Shown in pieces: positions 49,329 to 58,473 of a stretch of 64,000 bases of DNA (the first letter of the stretch is position 1; each line of letters opens with the position of its first letter). A program made the translations under genes and the position numbers. The notes beneath the pieces were generated by a model, which did not search any database, was not told where the DNA came from, and worked only from the letters and a program-made list of their open reading frames with translations. Source of the stretch: Croceibacterium_B sp963811255 (lineage in GTDB: Bacteria; Pseudomonadota; Alphaproteobacteria; Sphingomonadales; Sphingomonadaceae); contig CAWEQI010000001.1 of NCBI GenBank assembly GCA_963811255.1, positions 310,001-374,000 on the forward strand, given 5' to 3'.

Positions 49329-50592
49329 TACCCGGCTTCACGCCGACCCCACCCGCGTCGTCCTGAGGCCATTCCATCTCGGGTGGCAGGCGAAGAACGC
49401 GCCCGGCGGACGGGCGCAGCAGTTGGTCGACGACATCAGCGGCCTGAGCGAACGCGAAGCGCGGCACGCCTACGACAAGATTCGCGCCGACTTCGCCGAG
49501 CGCCACTGGCAAACCGAGCAGATGTTCGACGAGCGCTTCGCCGAAGTCGCCGAGCAGCTCGGCCTCGATCCGGCGAAGTTCTCGACCGCGCGCCGGCGGC
49601 TGATCGGCGCCTATTTCTGCCACGAGTACACCTATGCCGCGGCGGCCTTGATGAACCCGTCAATCGTGCCGCACCCCGATCAGAGCGGGCTCGACAAGGA
49701 TTCGATCCGCTTCGTGCTGAGCCTGCGGGCCGTGGGCGAAGGGCACATCAGCTCGATCGCCTTTCGCGAGGGCATCGCCAACGCAGACGGCAGCTTCAGC
49801 CTGTGGCCGCAATCGAGCTTCGCGACCTCGGTCGAACTCGACGACGCCAGCCTGACCGACAGCGACGCCGGCGTGGTCGTCCATCGCCAGCCGGAATCGA
49901 GCCTGTCGAATTCGGTGATCTTCCCGATCACCGAGCAACAGGCGGGCGGGGTCGAGGACTTGCGGCTGGTGCGCTTCGATCACGGCGGCGGCGATTACGA
50001 GTGGATCGGCACCTACACCGCCTATTCCGGCCGCTCGATCCGCTCCGAGCTGCTGCGCACGCTCGATTTCCGGCGCTTTCTGCTCGAGCCGATCGTCGGC
50101 CGCGCCGGGCGCAACAAGGGCATGGCGCTGTTTCCGGAGAAAGTCGGCGGAAAGTACGCGATGCTCGGGCGGCAGGACGGCAAGAACCTGTTCCTGCTGA
50201 CGTCCGACCGGCTCGACCGGTGGAATTCCGAAGGCCAGCTGCTGATGGAGCCCAAGTACCCGTGGGAGTTCATCCAGATCGGCAATTGCGGCAGCCCGGT
50301 GTTGACCGACGAGGGCTGGCTGATGATCACCCACGGTGTCGGCGCGATGCGCAAGTACGCGCTCGGCTGCGCGCTGCTCGACCGCGACGATCCTTCCAAG
50401 GTGATCGGCCGGGCCAAGCAACCGATCCTGACCGCGGTCGATGCCGACCGCTCGGGATACGTGCCCAACGTGGTTTACACCTGCGGCGTGCTCAAGGTCG
50501 GCGAGCGGCTGCTGATCCCCTACGGCATATCCGACAGCGCGGTCGGCTTCGCCACTGTGACAATTGCGGACTTGCTGGACCTGATGCGCTAA
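49246..50592 (+). CDS. GH130 family glycoside phosphorylase/hydrolase
   Basis: 448 residues. Five-bladed propeller of GH130: FCHEYTYAAAALMNPSIVPHPDQSG, SLRAVGEGHISSIAFREG, NKGMALFPEKVGGKYAMLGRQDGKNLFL, GNCGSPVLTDEGWLMITHGVGAMRKY and LDRDDPSKVIGRAKQPILT are family landmarks. GH130 enzymes act on beta-mannosides, usually releasing mannose-1-phosphate, though some hydrolyse. GTG start at 49246 overlaps the previous gene by 83 bases, and the N-terminal ~25 residues look disordered so the true start may be later. It is 18 bases before a mannose-6-phosphate isomerase, consistent with mannose recycling. Confidence 0.85.
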   Translation: MASKAIRAEQEEPENPRNGSPSPLRILDTRLHADPTRVVLRPFHLGWQAKNAPGGRAQQLVDDISGLSEREARHAYDKIRADFAERHWQTEQMFDERFAEVAEQLGLDPAKFSTARRRLIGAYFCHEYTYAAAALMNPSIVPHPDQSGLDKDSIRFVLSLRAVGEGHISSIAFREGIANADGSFSLWPQSSFATSVELDDASLTDSDAGVVVHRQPESSLSNSVIFPITEQQAGGVEDLRLVRFDHGGGDYEWIGTYTAYSGRSIRSELLRTLDFRRFLLEPIVGRAGRNKGMALFPEKVGGKYAMLGRQDGKNLFLLTSDRLDRWNSEGQLLMEPKYPWEFIQIGNCGSPVLTDEGWLMITHGVGAMRKYALGCALLDRDDPSKVIGRAKQPILTAVDADRSGYVPNVVYTCGVLKVGERLLIPYGISDSAVGFATVTIADLLDLMR

Positions 50593-50610
50593 GCGAGGCG
50601 TTGGAACGCC

Positions 50611-51420
50611 ATGCTGCTCGAGACCAAGACCGTCGAGAAACCCTGGGGCCGCGACAAGCTGCCCGCGCCGTTCACCGCGCCTGCAGGCAAGCGGATCGGG
50701 GAAATCTGGTTCGAGCCGCCGCAGGACCTGCCGCAGCTGCTGGTGAAGTACATTTTCACCAGTGAGAAGCTGTCGGTCCAGGTCCACCCGACAGATGCGC
50801 AGACCGAGGCCAAGGGGCTCGGCCGCCAAGGCAAGTCGGAATGCTGGGTGGTGATCGACGCCGAGCCCGGGGCGGTGCTCGGGATCGGCTTCGACCGGCC
50901 TATCGATCACGCGGCGATGCGCGCCGCGGCGCAGGACGGCAGCATCGAGCGGATGCTGACCTGGCACCGGGTCAAGCCGGGCGACTTCTTCTACATCCCG
51001 GCGAACACCGTCCACGCGATCGGCGGCGGGGTGAGCGTGATCGAGGTGCAGCAGAACTCCGATATCACCTACCGCCTCTACGACTACGGCCGCCCGCGCG
51101 AGCTGCATCTCGACGACGGCGTCGCCGTGGCCAATGGCGAGCCTTACGACATGGCCTTCCACACGGTGCTGCCGGACCACGCCGACGCCCGGCTCGTGAA
51201 CGGCCCGCATTTCTGCCTCGACTGGGTCGACGGCATCCCCGACGAGACCACCGCCCGGCGCTATCGCGGCTGCCTGCTGGTGATTCCGCGCGAGGGCACG
51301 ACATGCGTCGAGGACGAGCCGGTCGAGCCCGGCCAATGCGCGCTCGCCCATTCGATCGACGACGTGGTGTTCGATCCGGACGGGACCTGCCTGATTGCGC
51401 AGCCGGTCAAACGGTCTTGA
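50611..51420 (+). CDS. manA: Mannose-6-phosphate isomerase, class I type
   Basis: 269 residues, short form. Zinc ligands are in VQVHPTDAQTEA (Gln and His), a Glu in KSECWVVIDAEPG, and NTVHAIGGGVSVIEVQQNSDITYRLYDYGR (His). This is the conserved active-site core of phosphomannose isomerases, which interconvert mannose-6-phosphate and fructose-6-phosphate. It lacks the longer C-terminal extension of E. coli ManA. Last gene of the GT4-GH130-ManA operon. It overlaps the convergent mmsB tail by 14 bases. Confidence 0.88.
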   Translation: MLLETKTVEKPWGRDKLPAPFTAPAGKRIGEIWFEPPQDLPQLLVKYIFTSEKLSVQVHPTDAQTEAKGLGRQGKSECWVVIDAEPGAVLGIGFDRPIDHAAMRAAAQDGSIERMLTWHRVKPGDFFYIPANTVHAIGGGVSVIEVQQNSDITYRLYDYGRPRELHLDDGVAVANGEPYDMAFHTVLPDHADARLVNGPHFCLDWVDGIPDETTARRYRGCLLVIPREGTTCVEDEPVEPGQCALAHSIDDVVFDPDGTCLIAQPVKRS

Positions 51421-52276
51421 TGATCGCGGAGAAATCCAGCGCGCCGTTGCCGGCTTCGTCGAACGCCTGGTAGATGTCCTTGGCGTGGCGGCCAAGCCTG
51501 GGGTCGATGTTGGCGCTCGCCGCCGCTTCCATCGCCAGCTTGAGGTCCTTGAGCATCAGCGCGGTGGCAAAGCCGCCCTCGTAGGCTTTGTCAGCCGGGG
51601 TCTTCGGGCCGACGCCGGGCACCGGGCAGTACGACGTGACCGACCAGCTCTGGCCTGAACTGACCGAGGCGATATCGTAGAACACCTGCGGATCGAGCCC
51701 CAGCTTCTCGGCCATGATGAAGCCCTCGCAGGTGCCGATCATATGGATCGCCAGCATCATGTTGTTGCAGATCTTCGCCGCCTGGCCGGAGCCGGCGACA
51801 CCGGCGTGGATCACCGCCTTGCCCATGTCCTTCAAGACCTCTTCAGCGCGCTTGAACGCATGCTTCGAGCCGCCGACCATGAACGTCAGCGAGCCCGCCG
51901 CGGCGGCGGCGATGCCGCCCGATACCGGGGCATCGACCATCTCGTAGCCGGCGTCGTTGGCACTCCGCTCGACCTCGCGCGCGGTGGCGACGTCGATCGT
52001 CGAGCAATCGATCAGGATCGCCTCCTGCGGCGCGAAGCCGAGCACGTCGGTGGTGAAGACCTGGCGAACGATCGCGCCGTTCGGCAGCATCGACACCACC
52101 GCCTCGGCGCCCTCGACCGCCTCGCGCACCGAACCGACGGTTTCGCAGCCGCTGGCGCGGGCCTTGTCGAGCGCTTCCTCGCTCAAGTCGAACGCGCGGA
52201 CTTCGTGCTCCGCCTTGACAAGGTTCGGCGCCATCCCGCCGCCCATGTTGCCGAGACCGATGAAGGCGATTTTCAT
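51407..52276 (-). CDS. mmsB: 3-hydroxyisobutyrate dehydrogenase
   Basis: 289 residues. NAD site FIGLGNMGGGMAPNL, substrate motif VDAPVSGGIAAAAAGSL and catalytic Lys in SGQAAKICNNMML. These define the beta-hydroxyacid dehydrogenase family. 3-hydroxyisobutyrate dehydrogenase is preferred because enoyl-CoA hydratase and methylmalonate-semialdehyde dehydrogenase genes follow in the same order as other valine operons. Together they take isobutyryl-CoA derivatives to propionyl-CoA. Four bases separate it from the hydratase start side. Confidence 0.9.
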   Translation of the reverse strand: MKIAFIGLGNMGGGMAPNLVKAEHEVRAFDLSEEALDKARASGCETVGSVREAVEGAEAVVSMLPNGAIVRQVFTTDVLGFAPQEAILIDCSTIDVATAREVERSANDAGYEMVDAPVSGGIAAAAAGSLTFMVGGSKHAFKRAEEVLKDMGKAVIHAGVAGSGQAAKICNNMMLAIHMIGTCEGFIMAEKLGLDPQVFYDIASVSSGQSWSVTSYCPVPGVGPKTPADKAYEGGFATALMLKDLKLAMEAAASANIDPRLGRHAKDIYQAFDEAGNGALDFSAIIKTV

Positions 52277-52280
52277 GACT

Positions 52281-53066
52281 TCAGCGTCCCTTCCATTTGC
52301 CGTCGCGCTTCTCGATGAAGGCCTGCATGCCCTCGGCCTTGTCCTCGGTGCCAGCCAACAACTGAAACAGGCGGCGCTCGTGCAGGATGCCTTGCCCGAG
52401 CCCGAGTTCGAACGCGGCGTTGACCAGTTCCTTGTTCACCATCGCCGCGAGCGGCGGCATGGCGGCGATGCTCGCGGCAGTCTTGAGGGCTTCGTCGAGC
52501 AGGTCGGCGGCGGGGACGACGCGCGCCACCAGCCCCGACCGCTCGGCTTCAGCTGCGTCCATCATCCGCCCGGTGAGGACCATCTCCATCGCCTTGGCCT
52601 TGCCCACCGCACGGGTCAGCCGCTGACTGCCGCCCATTCCCGGCGAGACGCCGAGCTTGATCTCCGGCTGGCCGAACTTCGCGCTATCGGCGGCGATGAT
52701 GAAATCGGCCATCATCGCCAGCTCGCACCCGCCGCCGAGCGCGAAGCCATTCACCGCGGCGATCCACGGCTTCCTGATCTTGTTCGTGAAATCGCTGGTC
52801 CAGCGGGCGAAGAATTCCTCCCGGTAGAATTCGGCCATTGGCTTGTCGGCCATTTCCTTGATGTCCGCGCCGGCGGCAAAGGCCTTCTCACCAGCGCCGG
52901 TGACCACCGCGCAGCGCTGCGTGCCGTCGGCCTCGAACGCGGCGAAGGCGGCGATCAGGTCGTCGAGCACCGCGGTGTTGAGCGCGTTGAGCGCCTGCGG
53001 GCGGTTGAGCGTGACCAGCGTCACCGCATCGCGCTGTTCGACGAGGATGGTGTCGTATTCGCTCAT
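52281..53066 (-). CDS. Enoyl-CoA hydratase
   Basis: 261 residues, crotonase fold. Oxyanion and catalytic motifs: FAAGADIKEMA, AVNGFALGGGCELAMMADFIIAADSAKFGQPEIKLGVSPGMGGSQRLTRAVG with both Glu residues (ELA and PEIKLG) present. Length and motifs fit the general short-chain enoyl-CoA hydratase. In this operon it would hydrate methacrylyl-CoA in valine catabolism. Cotranscribed with mmsB (downstream) and probably mmsA (upstream). Confidence 0.9.
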   Translation of the reverse strand: MSEYDTILVEQRDAVTLVTLNRPQALNALNTAVLDDLIAAFAAFEADGTQRCAVVTGAGEKAFAAGADIKEMADKPMAEFYREEFFARWTSDFTNKIRKPWIAAVNGFALGGGCELAMMADFIIAADSAKFGQPEIKLGVSPGMGGSQRLTRAVGKAKAMEMVLTGRMMDAAEAERSGLVARVVPAADLLDEALKTAASIAAMPPLAAMVNKELVNAAFELGLGQGILHERRLFQLLAGTEDKAEGMQAFIEKRDGKWKGR

Positions 53067-53097
53067 GCCCGCTCCGTCTTGCTCAGCGGCCTACCTA

Positions 53098-54598
53098 TCA
53101 TCCCATGGTCGGAATCACGAAAGCGTTCTCGCCGGTCACCGAGCCATCCGGCCAGCGCTGGGTGACGGTCTTGACCTTGGTCCAGAATTTCAGCCCTTCT
53201 GTGCCGTACTGGTTGGTGTCGCCGAAGGCGCTGCGCTTCCAGCCGCCGAACGTGTGATAGCTGACCGGCACCGGGATCGGCACGTTGATGCCGACCATGC
53301 CGACGTTGACCCGCGCGGCGAACTCGCGCGCGGCGTGGCCGTTGCGGGTGAAGATGGCGACGCCGTTGCCGTACTGGTGCTTCGAAGGAAGCATGACCGC
53401 TTCCTCGAAGTCCTTCGCGCGGACGATCTGCAGCACGGGGCCGAAGATTTCGTTGTGGTAGCTCTCCATTTCGGGCGTGACGTGGTCGATCAGCGTGGGG
53501 CCGAGGAAGAAACCGTTCTCATGGCCCTGTAGGCTGAAGTTGCGGCCGTCGACGACGATTTCGCCGCCTTCGGCCTCGGCCTTGCCGATCCACTCCTCGA
53601 TGCGCGCCTTGTGCTGCGCGCTGACCACCGGACCGTAATGGGCGTCGGGATCGGTCGAGACGCCAACCCGCAAGGCGTTGATCGCGGGAATGAGCTTTTC
53701 GCGCAGCCGCTCGGCGGTCTCCTCGCCGACCGGGACCGCCACGGGCAGCGCCATGCAGCGTTCGCCCGCGCTGCCGAACGCCGCGCCGGCGAGGTCGTTC
53801 ACCACCATGTCCATGTCGGCGTCGGGCATGACGATGCCGTGGTTCTTGGCCCCGCCCATCGCCTGCACGCGCTTCCCGGCCTTGACCCCGCGCTGGTAAA
53901 CGTAATGCGCGATGTCGGACGAGCCGACGAAGCTGACCGCGGCAATGTCCGGGATGATCGAGGATCGCGTCGACCATTTCCTTGTCGCCGTGGACCACCT
54001 GCAGCAGCCCTTCGGGCGCGCCGGCTTCGCGGAACAGTTCGGCCAAGCGCACCGGCACCGAGGGGTCGCGTTCCGACGGCTTCAGGATAAAGGCGTTGCC
54101 GGCGGCGATCGCCATGCCGAACATCCACATCGGGATCATCGCCGGGAAGTTGAACGGGGTGATCCCGGCGCCGATGCCGAGCGGCTGGCGCATCGAATAG
54201 ACGTCGATGCCCGGACCGGCGCCCTGGGTGTATTCGCCCTTGAGCACCTGCGGGATGCCGCAGGCGTATTCGATCACCTCGAGCCCGCGCTGGACGTCGC
54301 CTCTGGCGTCGTCGATCACTTTGCCGTGCTCGCTCGACAGCAATTCGGCGAGCTCCTGCATGTGATCCTCGATCAGCTCCTTGTAGCGAAACATCACCCG
54401 CGCGCGCTTCTGCGGGTTGGTCGCGGCCCAGCCGGGCTGGACCGCTTTCGCCGCGGCGACGGCGCTGTCGAGTTCGGCCTGGCCGCCGAACGCGACCTTC
54501 GCCTGCACGGCGCCGCTGTTAGGGTCGAACACGTCTCCCATGCGTCCGTTCGCTCCGCCGCCGGTGCTTCCGGCTATCAGGTGATCGATCTGGCGCAT
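53098..54598 (-). pseudogene. mmsA: Methylmalonate-semialdehyde dehydrogenase, one frameshift
   Basis: 499 residues after one G is removed near 53951 (after AILDHP). N-terminal MRQIDHLIAGSTGG..., cofactor region AGITPFNFPAMIPMWMFGMAIAAGNAFILKPSERDPSVP, then DIAAVSFVGSSDIAHYVYQRGVKAGKRVQAMGGAKNHGIVMPDADMD and the catalytic Cys in AGERCMALPVAV. CoA-acylating family, converting (methyl)malonate semialdehyde to propionyl-CoA or acetyl-CoA. All motifs are intact apart from the shift, so error is a likely explanation. First gene of the valine operon. No gene in the 74 bases upstream. Confidence 0.9.
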
Positions 54599-54672
54599 GG
54601 CGAAATCCTTTCAGGTGAAACTAGTTCGACCGACTCCTGCAACCTGGGGCGCCGCTTGGCAAGGGCCGCTCG

Positions 54673-55662
54673 TCAGCCGGCGGCGTAGATCCGGTCGAGC
54701 ACCTCGGACACCGTGACCAGGTCGGCAGCCTTGCCGTCGAAGCTGGCATCCTCCGCCAGCCGCCGCGCCCAGGCGGCAGCGGCACGGCCGCCCCATTCAT
54801 CGGGCGGTTCGGAAAGCAGTTCGCTCGAAGTGCCGCGCATCAGGTGCGCCTCGAAATCGTAGAAGCTTCCCGCCACGTTGCGGATCGCGACGGCGCCGCG
54901 GGTGCCGTAGAAGCTCGCCTCGATCACCGCATCCCGCCCCGCCTGCAGCCGCCACGAACAAGCCAGGCGCACCGCCGCTCCGGTGGCGAGATCAAGCCGC
55001 GCCACGGCGTAGTCCTCGACTTCGCTCGAGCTGGCCGAGAGCGGCTGTCCGCCGGCGAACAGGCGCGATGTCACGGCATCGACACGCGGAAAGTCGAGCA
55101 GCCACAACGCCAGATCCACCAGGTGCACGCCGAGGTCGATGACGCACCCGCCGCCCGATTGCGCGCGGTCGTAGAACCACGGCTTGTCCGGGCCATAGGC
55201 GTTGTGGAAGGTGAGATCGACGGCGAACACGTCGCCCAGTTCGCCGCAGCGGATCAGGCCCTCGATCGCTTGAGTGGCGGCGGTGTGGCGGTACGACAGA
55301 TCGATGCCGAGCAGCCGGTCGGCGGCCCGGGCGGCCTCGACCACCGCGCGCGCTTCAGCGGCGTTGCGGCCGAGCGGCTTCTGGCAGAACACCGCCACGC
55401 CCCGCTCAAGCGCCGCGATGGCTTGCTCGGCGTGCAGAGCGCTCGGCGTGGCGATAACCAGACCGTCGAGTCCACGATCGAGCATCGCGGGAAGATTTGG
55501 CAGGACCGCAGCGTTCGGCGCCAGCTCCACGGCCTCCTGCGCGCATTCGGAGGAGGGATCGGCGATAGCGACGGCTTCGATTGCCTCGGTGCCGACGATC
55601 GCCTCCATCCGATGCCGCCCGATCCAGCCGGTGCCGAGGAAGCCAACGCGGGGCTGGCTCAT
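54673..55662 (-). CDS. Gfo/Idh/MocA family oxidoreductase
   Basis: 329 residues. Rossmann motif GFLGTGWIGRHRMEAI, the family CQKPLGRNAAEA (EKP-like) loop, and C-terminal GGCVIDLGVHLVDLALWLLDFP with the conserved Asp/His. Enzymes of this family oxidise or reduce sugars, inositols and sugar acids at a single carbon using NAD(P). Its start overlaps the MDR stop (ATGA). The last gene of the minus-strand glycan operon. The likely substrate is a nucleotide- or free sugar, or an inositol. Confidence 0.85.
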   Translation of the reverse strand: MSQPRVGFLGTGWIGRHRMEAIVGTEAIEAVAIADPSSECAQEAVELAPNAAVLPNLPAMLDRGLDGLVIATPSALHAEQAIAALERGVAVFCQKPLGRNAAEARAVVEAARAADRLLGIDLSYRHTAATQAIEGLIRCGELGDVFAVDLTFHNAYGPDKPWFYDRAQSGGGCVIDLGVHLVDLALWLLDFPRVDAVTSRLFAGGQPLSASSSEVEDYAVARLDLATGAAVRLACSWRLQAGRDAVIEASFYGTRGAVAIRNVAGSFYDFEAHLMRGTSSELLSEPPDEWGGRAAAAWARRLAEDASFDGKAADLVTVSEVLDRIYAAG

Positions 55663-56627
55663 GCGAATGTCACCAGGGCCTTGACGAAGCCGCCGGGCTT
55701 CTCACGAGTGGCGTCGAGCGCATCGCCAAGCCGCTCGAGCGGGAATTCGCCGGTGTACAGCGGTGCCGGGTCGAGGCGGCCGCTCGCCACCGCCTCGACC
55801 GCTTCGCGCACGCCTTGGAGCTGCACCGCCGGATCGCGCTCGTGGGCGTTGATCACGTCGATGCCTTTCCAGTTCCACATCTGCATGTTGACCTGCCGCG
55901 GGCCGTCCTGGTGGTAGCCGGCGACGACCAGCTTGCCGCCGAATCCGACCAGTTCGGCGGCGAGATCGAGCGGCCATTGCTTGCCGACGCATTCGATCAC
56001 CCGTTCACACATCCGCTCGTCGGTGAGGTGCTTAACCTTGTCGATGATCGCCCAGTGATCGTCCATCCGAATCGTCTCGGCGGCGCCATAGCGCTTCGCC
56101 AGGTCGAGCGACTCCGACCGGCGCGAAATGGCTAGCACCCGCGCGCCGGCGTCGCTCGCCAGCTTGGTCAGCACCGCGCCGAGAAAGCCGATGCCGACGA
56201 TCGCTATCGTCTGGCCCGCACGGACATCGCTGCGACGGAAGATGTTGAAGGCGCAGCCGAGCGGCTCGCCCGGAAACGGGCGGCCGTCGAGCTCGGGCGG
56301 GAGCTTCACCACCATCTCCGCCTTGGCGATGTCGGCTTCGGCATAGGCGCGGTAGCTCAGCGCAGCCACCCGATCGCCGGGCGACAGGCCGGCGACGCCG
56401 AGGCCGACCGCATCGACCACGCCCCAGCCTTCGTGCCCGAGGTCGCCGGGAGGCGTGGGGAACTGCATCCATTCCGGGCCTTCCCATGGAGTCAGGTTCG
56501 AGGCGCATACGCCGCAGCCTTCCAGCCGCACGCGCACTTCGCCTTCGCCCGGCTCGGGCAGCGCCACCGTTTCGACGGCGAATTGTCGCGGGCCGGTGAG
56601 CACGGCCGCTTGCATCTGTTCGGTCAT
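55659..56627 (-). CDS. MDR family zinc-type alcohol/polyol dehydrogenase
   Basis: 322 residues. LEGCGVCASNL opens the zinc domain and GDLGHEGWGVVDAVG carries the His-Glu pair of zinc-dependent MDR enzymes. The NAD domain is IVGIGFLGAVLTKLASDAGARVLAISRR, and VIECVGKQWPLDLAAELVGFGGKLVVAGY completes it. The four structural-zinc Cys cluster is absent, so it is a short catalytic-zinc form. It lies between a 29-residue micro-ORF and the Gfo/Idh gene, overlapping the latter. Probably oxidises a sugar alcohol or C2 of a sugar. Confidence 0.83.
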   Translation of the reverse strand: MTEQMQAAVLTGPRQFAVETVALPEPGEGEVRVRLEGCGVCASNLTPWEGPEWMQFPTPPGDLGHEGWGVVDAVGLGVAGLSPGDRVAALSYRAYAEADIAKAEMVVKLPPELDGRPFPGEPLGCAFNIFRRSDVRAGQTIAIVGIGFLGAVLTKLASDAGARVLAISRRSESLDLAKRYGAAETIRMDDHWAIIDKVKHLTDERMCERVIECVGKQWPLDLAAELVGFGGKLVVAGYHQDGPRQVNMQMWNWKGIDVINAHERDPAVQLQGVREAVEAVASGRLDPAPLYTGEFPLERLGDALDATREKPGGFVKALVTFA

Positions 56628-56633
56628 GGCCCC

Positions 56634-56723
56634 TCAATCGGCAGCGATGAATTCTTCGAGCGCCGCCCAGGCGCGCTCGTCCGGCAGCGGCTCGGGCGGG
56701 TGCTTGCCTTGGAGGGCGGTCAT
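56634..56723 (-). CDS. 29-residue micro-ORF coupled to the GH39-like gene
   Basis: MTALQGKHPPEPLPD..FIAAD, 29 residues. Its ATG overlaps the stop of the GH39-like gene (ATGA), and it ends 6 bases before the MDR start. Its acidic, Pro-rich composition and lack of membrane segments give no function. The tight coupling on both sides suggests it may be translated, but conservation must decide. It might also be the remnant of a longer gene. Confidence 0.4.
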   Translation of the reverse strand: MTALQGKHPPEPLPDERAWAALEEFIAAD

Positions 56724-57640
56724 GCGAGCGCCCGCTTCCTCTCCGGCGCGGCCGGAGCGTAGCGGTCGATCATCCAGGCGCAGAAATCGGCGAACTGCTG
56801 CGGATCGCGCGCGCAGCTGGTATGATGCGCCTCGACCCCGAGATGCTCGGGGGTGAAGCAGAACGTCACCAGCACCTCGAAATCGGCCAGCGCTTCCATC
56901 ATCCGATCGAACCAGTCGATCGCGCCGGGGCGGAAGCTGTCGGCCCAGGAGAGCCCCGTGCGCACTTTCCGCACGCCAAGATCCTTCAACCACCGCACCG
57001 CCTCGTCGAGCCGCGGATCCTCGAAATGGAACCACTGCATCAGGCCCAGCCGATCGGCATAGCGGCGGTAGTTTTCGAGCGCCGGCTTGGGGGTGCCGTC
57101 GGCGCGGATCAGGCCCATGTAGAAATGGCGATAGTAGCTCGACCCTTCGGCCTCGCGATGGCGCGTTTCGGCGCCCCATTCCTGCGGCAGATCGAACAGC
57201 GAGTACCAGTAGACGTTGGGCACCCGGCCGAGCAGCAACTCGGCGGTCTTGTCGAGCCCGAACACCTGCACTTCCTCGGCGCCGAAGCTGCCGACGCCGA
57301 CTTCGGTCGCCCAGATCGGCTTGTCGGGCGCGACGGCCTCGATTTCGGCGATCCGCTCGGGCCATTCGTGGATCGGCCACAGGTTCCAGTCGAGCGGGAA
57401 GCCGTGCACCGCGACCACGTCGACCTGTTCGAGCGCGCCGTGACCGCGCATCCGCTGAACCCACAGCGGGTCGATCGGCGACATCCCGCCGAGCACGCGG
57501 GTCACTTGCGGGTTCATCTCGGCGATCGCGCTGCCGGCGCGGATCACCGTGTCGGCGTAGATCGACCACTCCGGATCGAGTTCAGGGTTCCAGTGGCTCT
57601 TGTTGTTGGGCTCGTTCCAGATCATCGCCGCTTCGATCAC
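56720..57640 (-). CDS. GH39-like (clan GH-A) glycoside hydrolase-type protein
   Basis: 306 residues from a GTG at 57640 that overlaps the methyltransferase stop (GTGA). An ATG at 57625 is also possible. The acid/base motif IWNEPNNKSHW is followed by VVAVHGFPLDW and then the nucleophile segment IWATEVGVGSF, as in GH39/GH5 enzymes. Tyr/Trp-rich YWYSLFDLPQEWG and a long tail follow. No signal peptide, so cytoplasmic: it could act on a lipid-linked or soluble intermediate. Such orphan clan-A proteins are common next to glycosyltransferases. Substrate unknown. Confidence 0.75.
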   Translation of the reverse strand: MIEAAMIWNEPNNKSHWNPELDPEWSIYADTVIRAGSAIAEMNPQVTRVLGGMSPIDPLWVQRMRGHGALEQVDVVAVHGFPLDWNLWPIHEWPERIAEIEAVAPDKPIWATEVGVGSFGAEEVQVFGLDKTAELLLGRVPNVYWYSLFDLPQEWGAETRHREAEGSSYYRHFYMGLIRADGTPKPALENYRRYADRLGLMQWFHFEDPRLDEAVRWLKDLGVRKVRTGLSWADSFRPGAIDWFDRMMEALADFEVLVTFCFTPEHLGVEAHHTSCARDPQQFADFCAWMIDRYAPAAPERKRALA

Positions 57641-58473
57641 GCGACACCCCCTTTCTTTGGTGCTGGCGCCGGATAGACCGCGGCGGGGCCGTATTGCGCG
57701 TACGGCACCGGCGCGACCCGGCAGATGTAAACCTCGGATTCCGGCTGGGCCTCGATCGCGAATCCGGCGGCGCGCAGCATCGCCTGAGTGCAGGCGGCGT
57801 TCGGCGCCCACCAGTTGGTCCAGTCGTGGGCGAACTCGCGCTCGATGAAATGCATCTTAGGGTAGGCCGGATTGTCGAAATAATCGGGCGGCTGTTGCGT
57901 GCCCGGCTTGTGAAACGGGTGGTCGGGCGGGACCTGCAGCACCGCGTCGGTGCCCTGCTGCATCGTCTGGAACAGCATCATGTCGCCGGCGACGTGCTCG
58001 CGCACCAGGTCGAGCGCGAGCAGTGGATGGCGTAGGTGATAGAGCACCCCCATGAACACCACCCAATCGAACTTTTCGCCGAGCGCGGCGACGTCGTAGA
58101 CCGACAGCTTGCGATACTCGATGTCGGGGAGACCGAGCGTGTCGGAAACCAGCCGCGCCTGCTCGAGATAGCGTTCGTCGCTGTCGATGCCGAGCACCCG
58201 CCCGGCGCCGCGCTTCTTCATCTCGATCGCGTAGAAGCCGGCGTTGCAGCCGATGTCGAGCACCGACTTGCCGGTGAGATCTTCGGGCAGCGCATCGGCG
58301 AAGCGTTCGAACTTGCAGCGCGGATAGTCGCCCAGAAAGTGCTCGGGCGCGGTCGTGATGCCGTGACCCAGGGCAATGTTCTGGAACCACGGCGCGAGCG
58401 CTTCCACCTGGACGCTCAGGCTATCGGCCTCACTGTCCCGGCCATGCCTCAACGTGGCGCGTGCGACATTCAT
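57637..58473 (-). CDS. SAM methyltransferase of glycosyltransferase clusters (CmoB-like fold)
   Basis: 278 residues. SAM motif VLDIGCNAGFYAIEMKKRGAGRVLGIDSDERYLEQARL and FDWVVFMGVLYHLRHPLLALD are like tRNA-modifying CmoB and the TIGR04290 (Rta_06860) group, which is found beside CgeB-type glycosyltransferases and epimerases. The context matches the latter, so sugar or glycolipid methylation is favoured over tRNA modification. ATG at 58473. First gene of a minus-strand operon divergent from the epimerase operon. No anchor is seen, so it is probably cytoplasmic. Confidence 0.8.
   Translation of the reverse strand: MNVARATLRHGRDSEADSLSVQVEALAPWFQNIALGHGITTAPEHFLGDYPRCKFERFADALPEDLTGKSVLDIGCNAGFYAIEMKKRGAGRVLGIDSDERYLEQARLVSDTLGLPDIEYRKLSVYDVAALGEKFDWVVFMGVLYHLRHPLLALDLVREHVAGDMMLFQTMQQGTDAVLQVPPDHPFHKPGTQQPPDYFDNPAYPKMHFIEREFAHDWTNWWAPNAACTQAMLRAAGFAIEAQPESEVYICRVAPVPYAQYGPAAVYPAPAPKKGGVA

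Noticed and set aside
57637..58473. tRNA-modifying CmoB
   Set aside because: SAM motif is similar but the gene lies in a glycosyltransferase/epimerase neighbourhood and lacks a CmoA partner.
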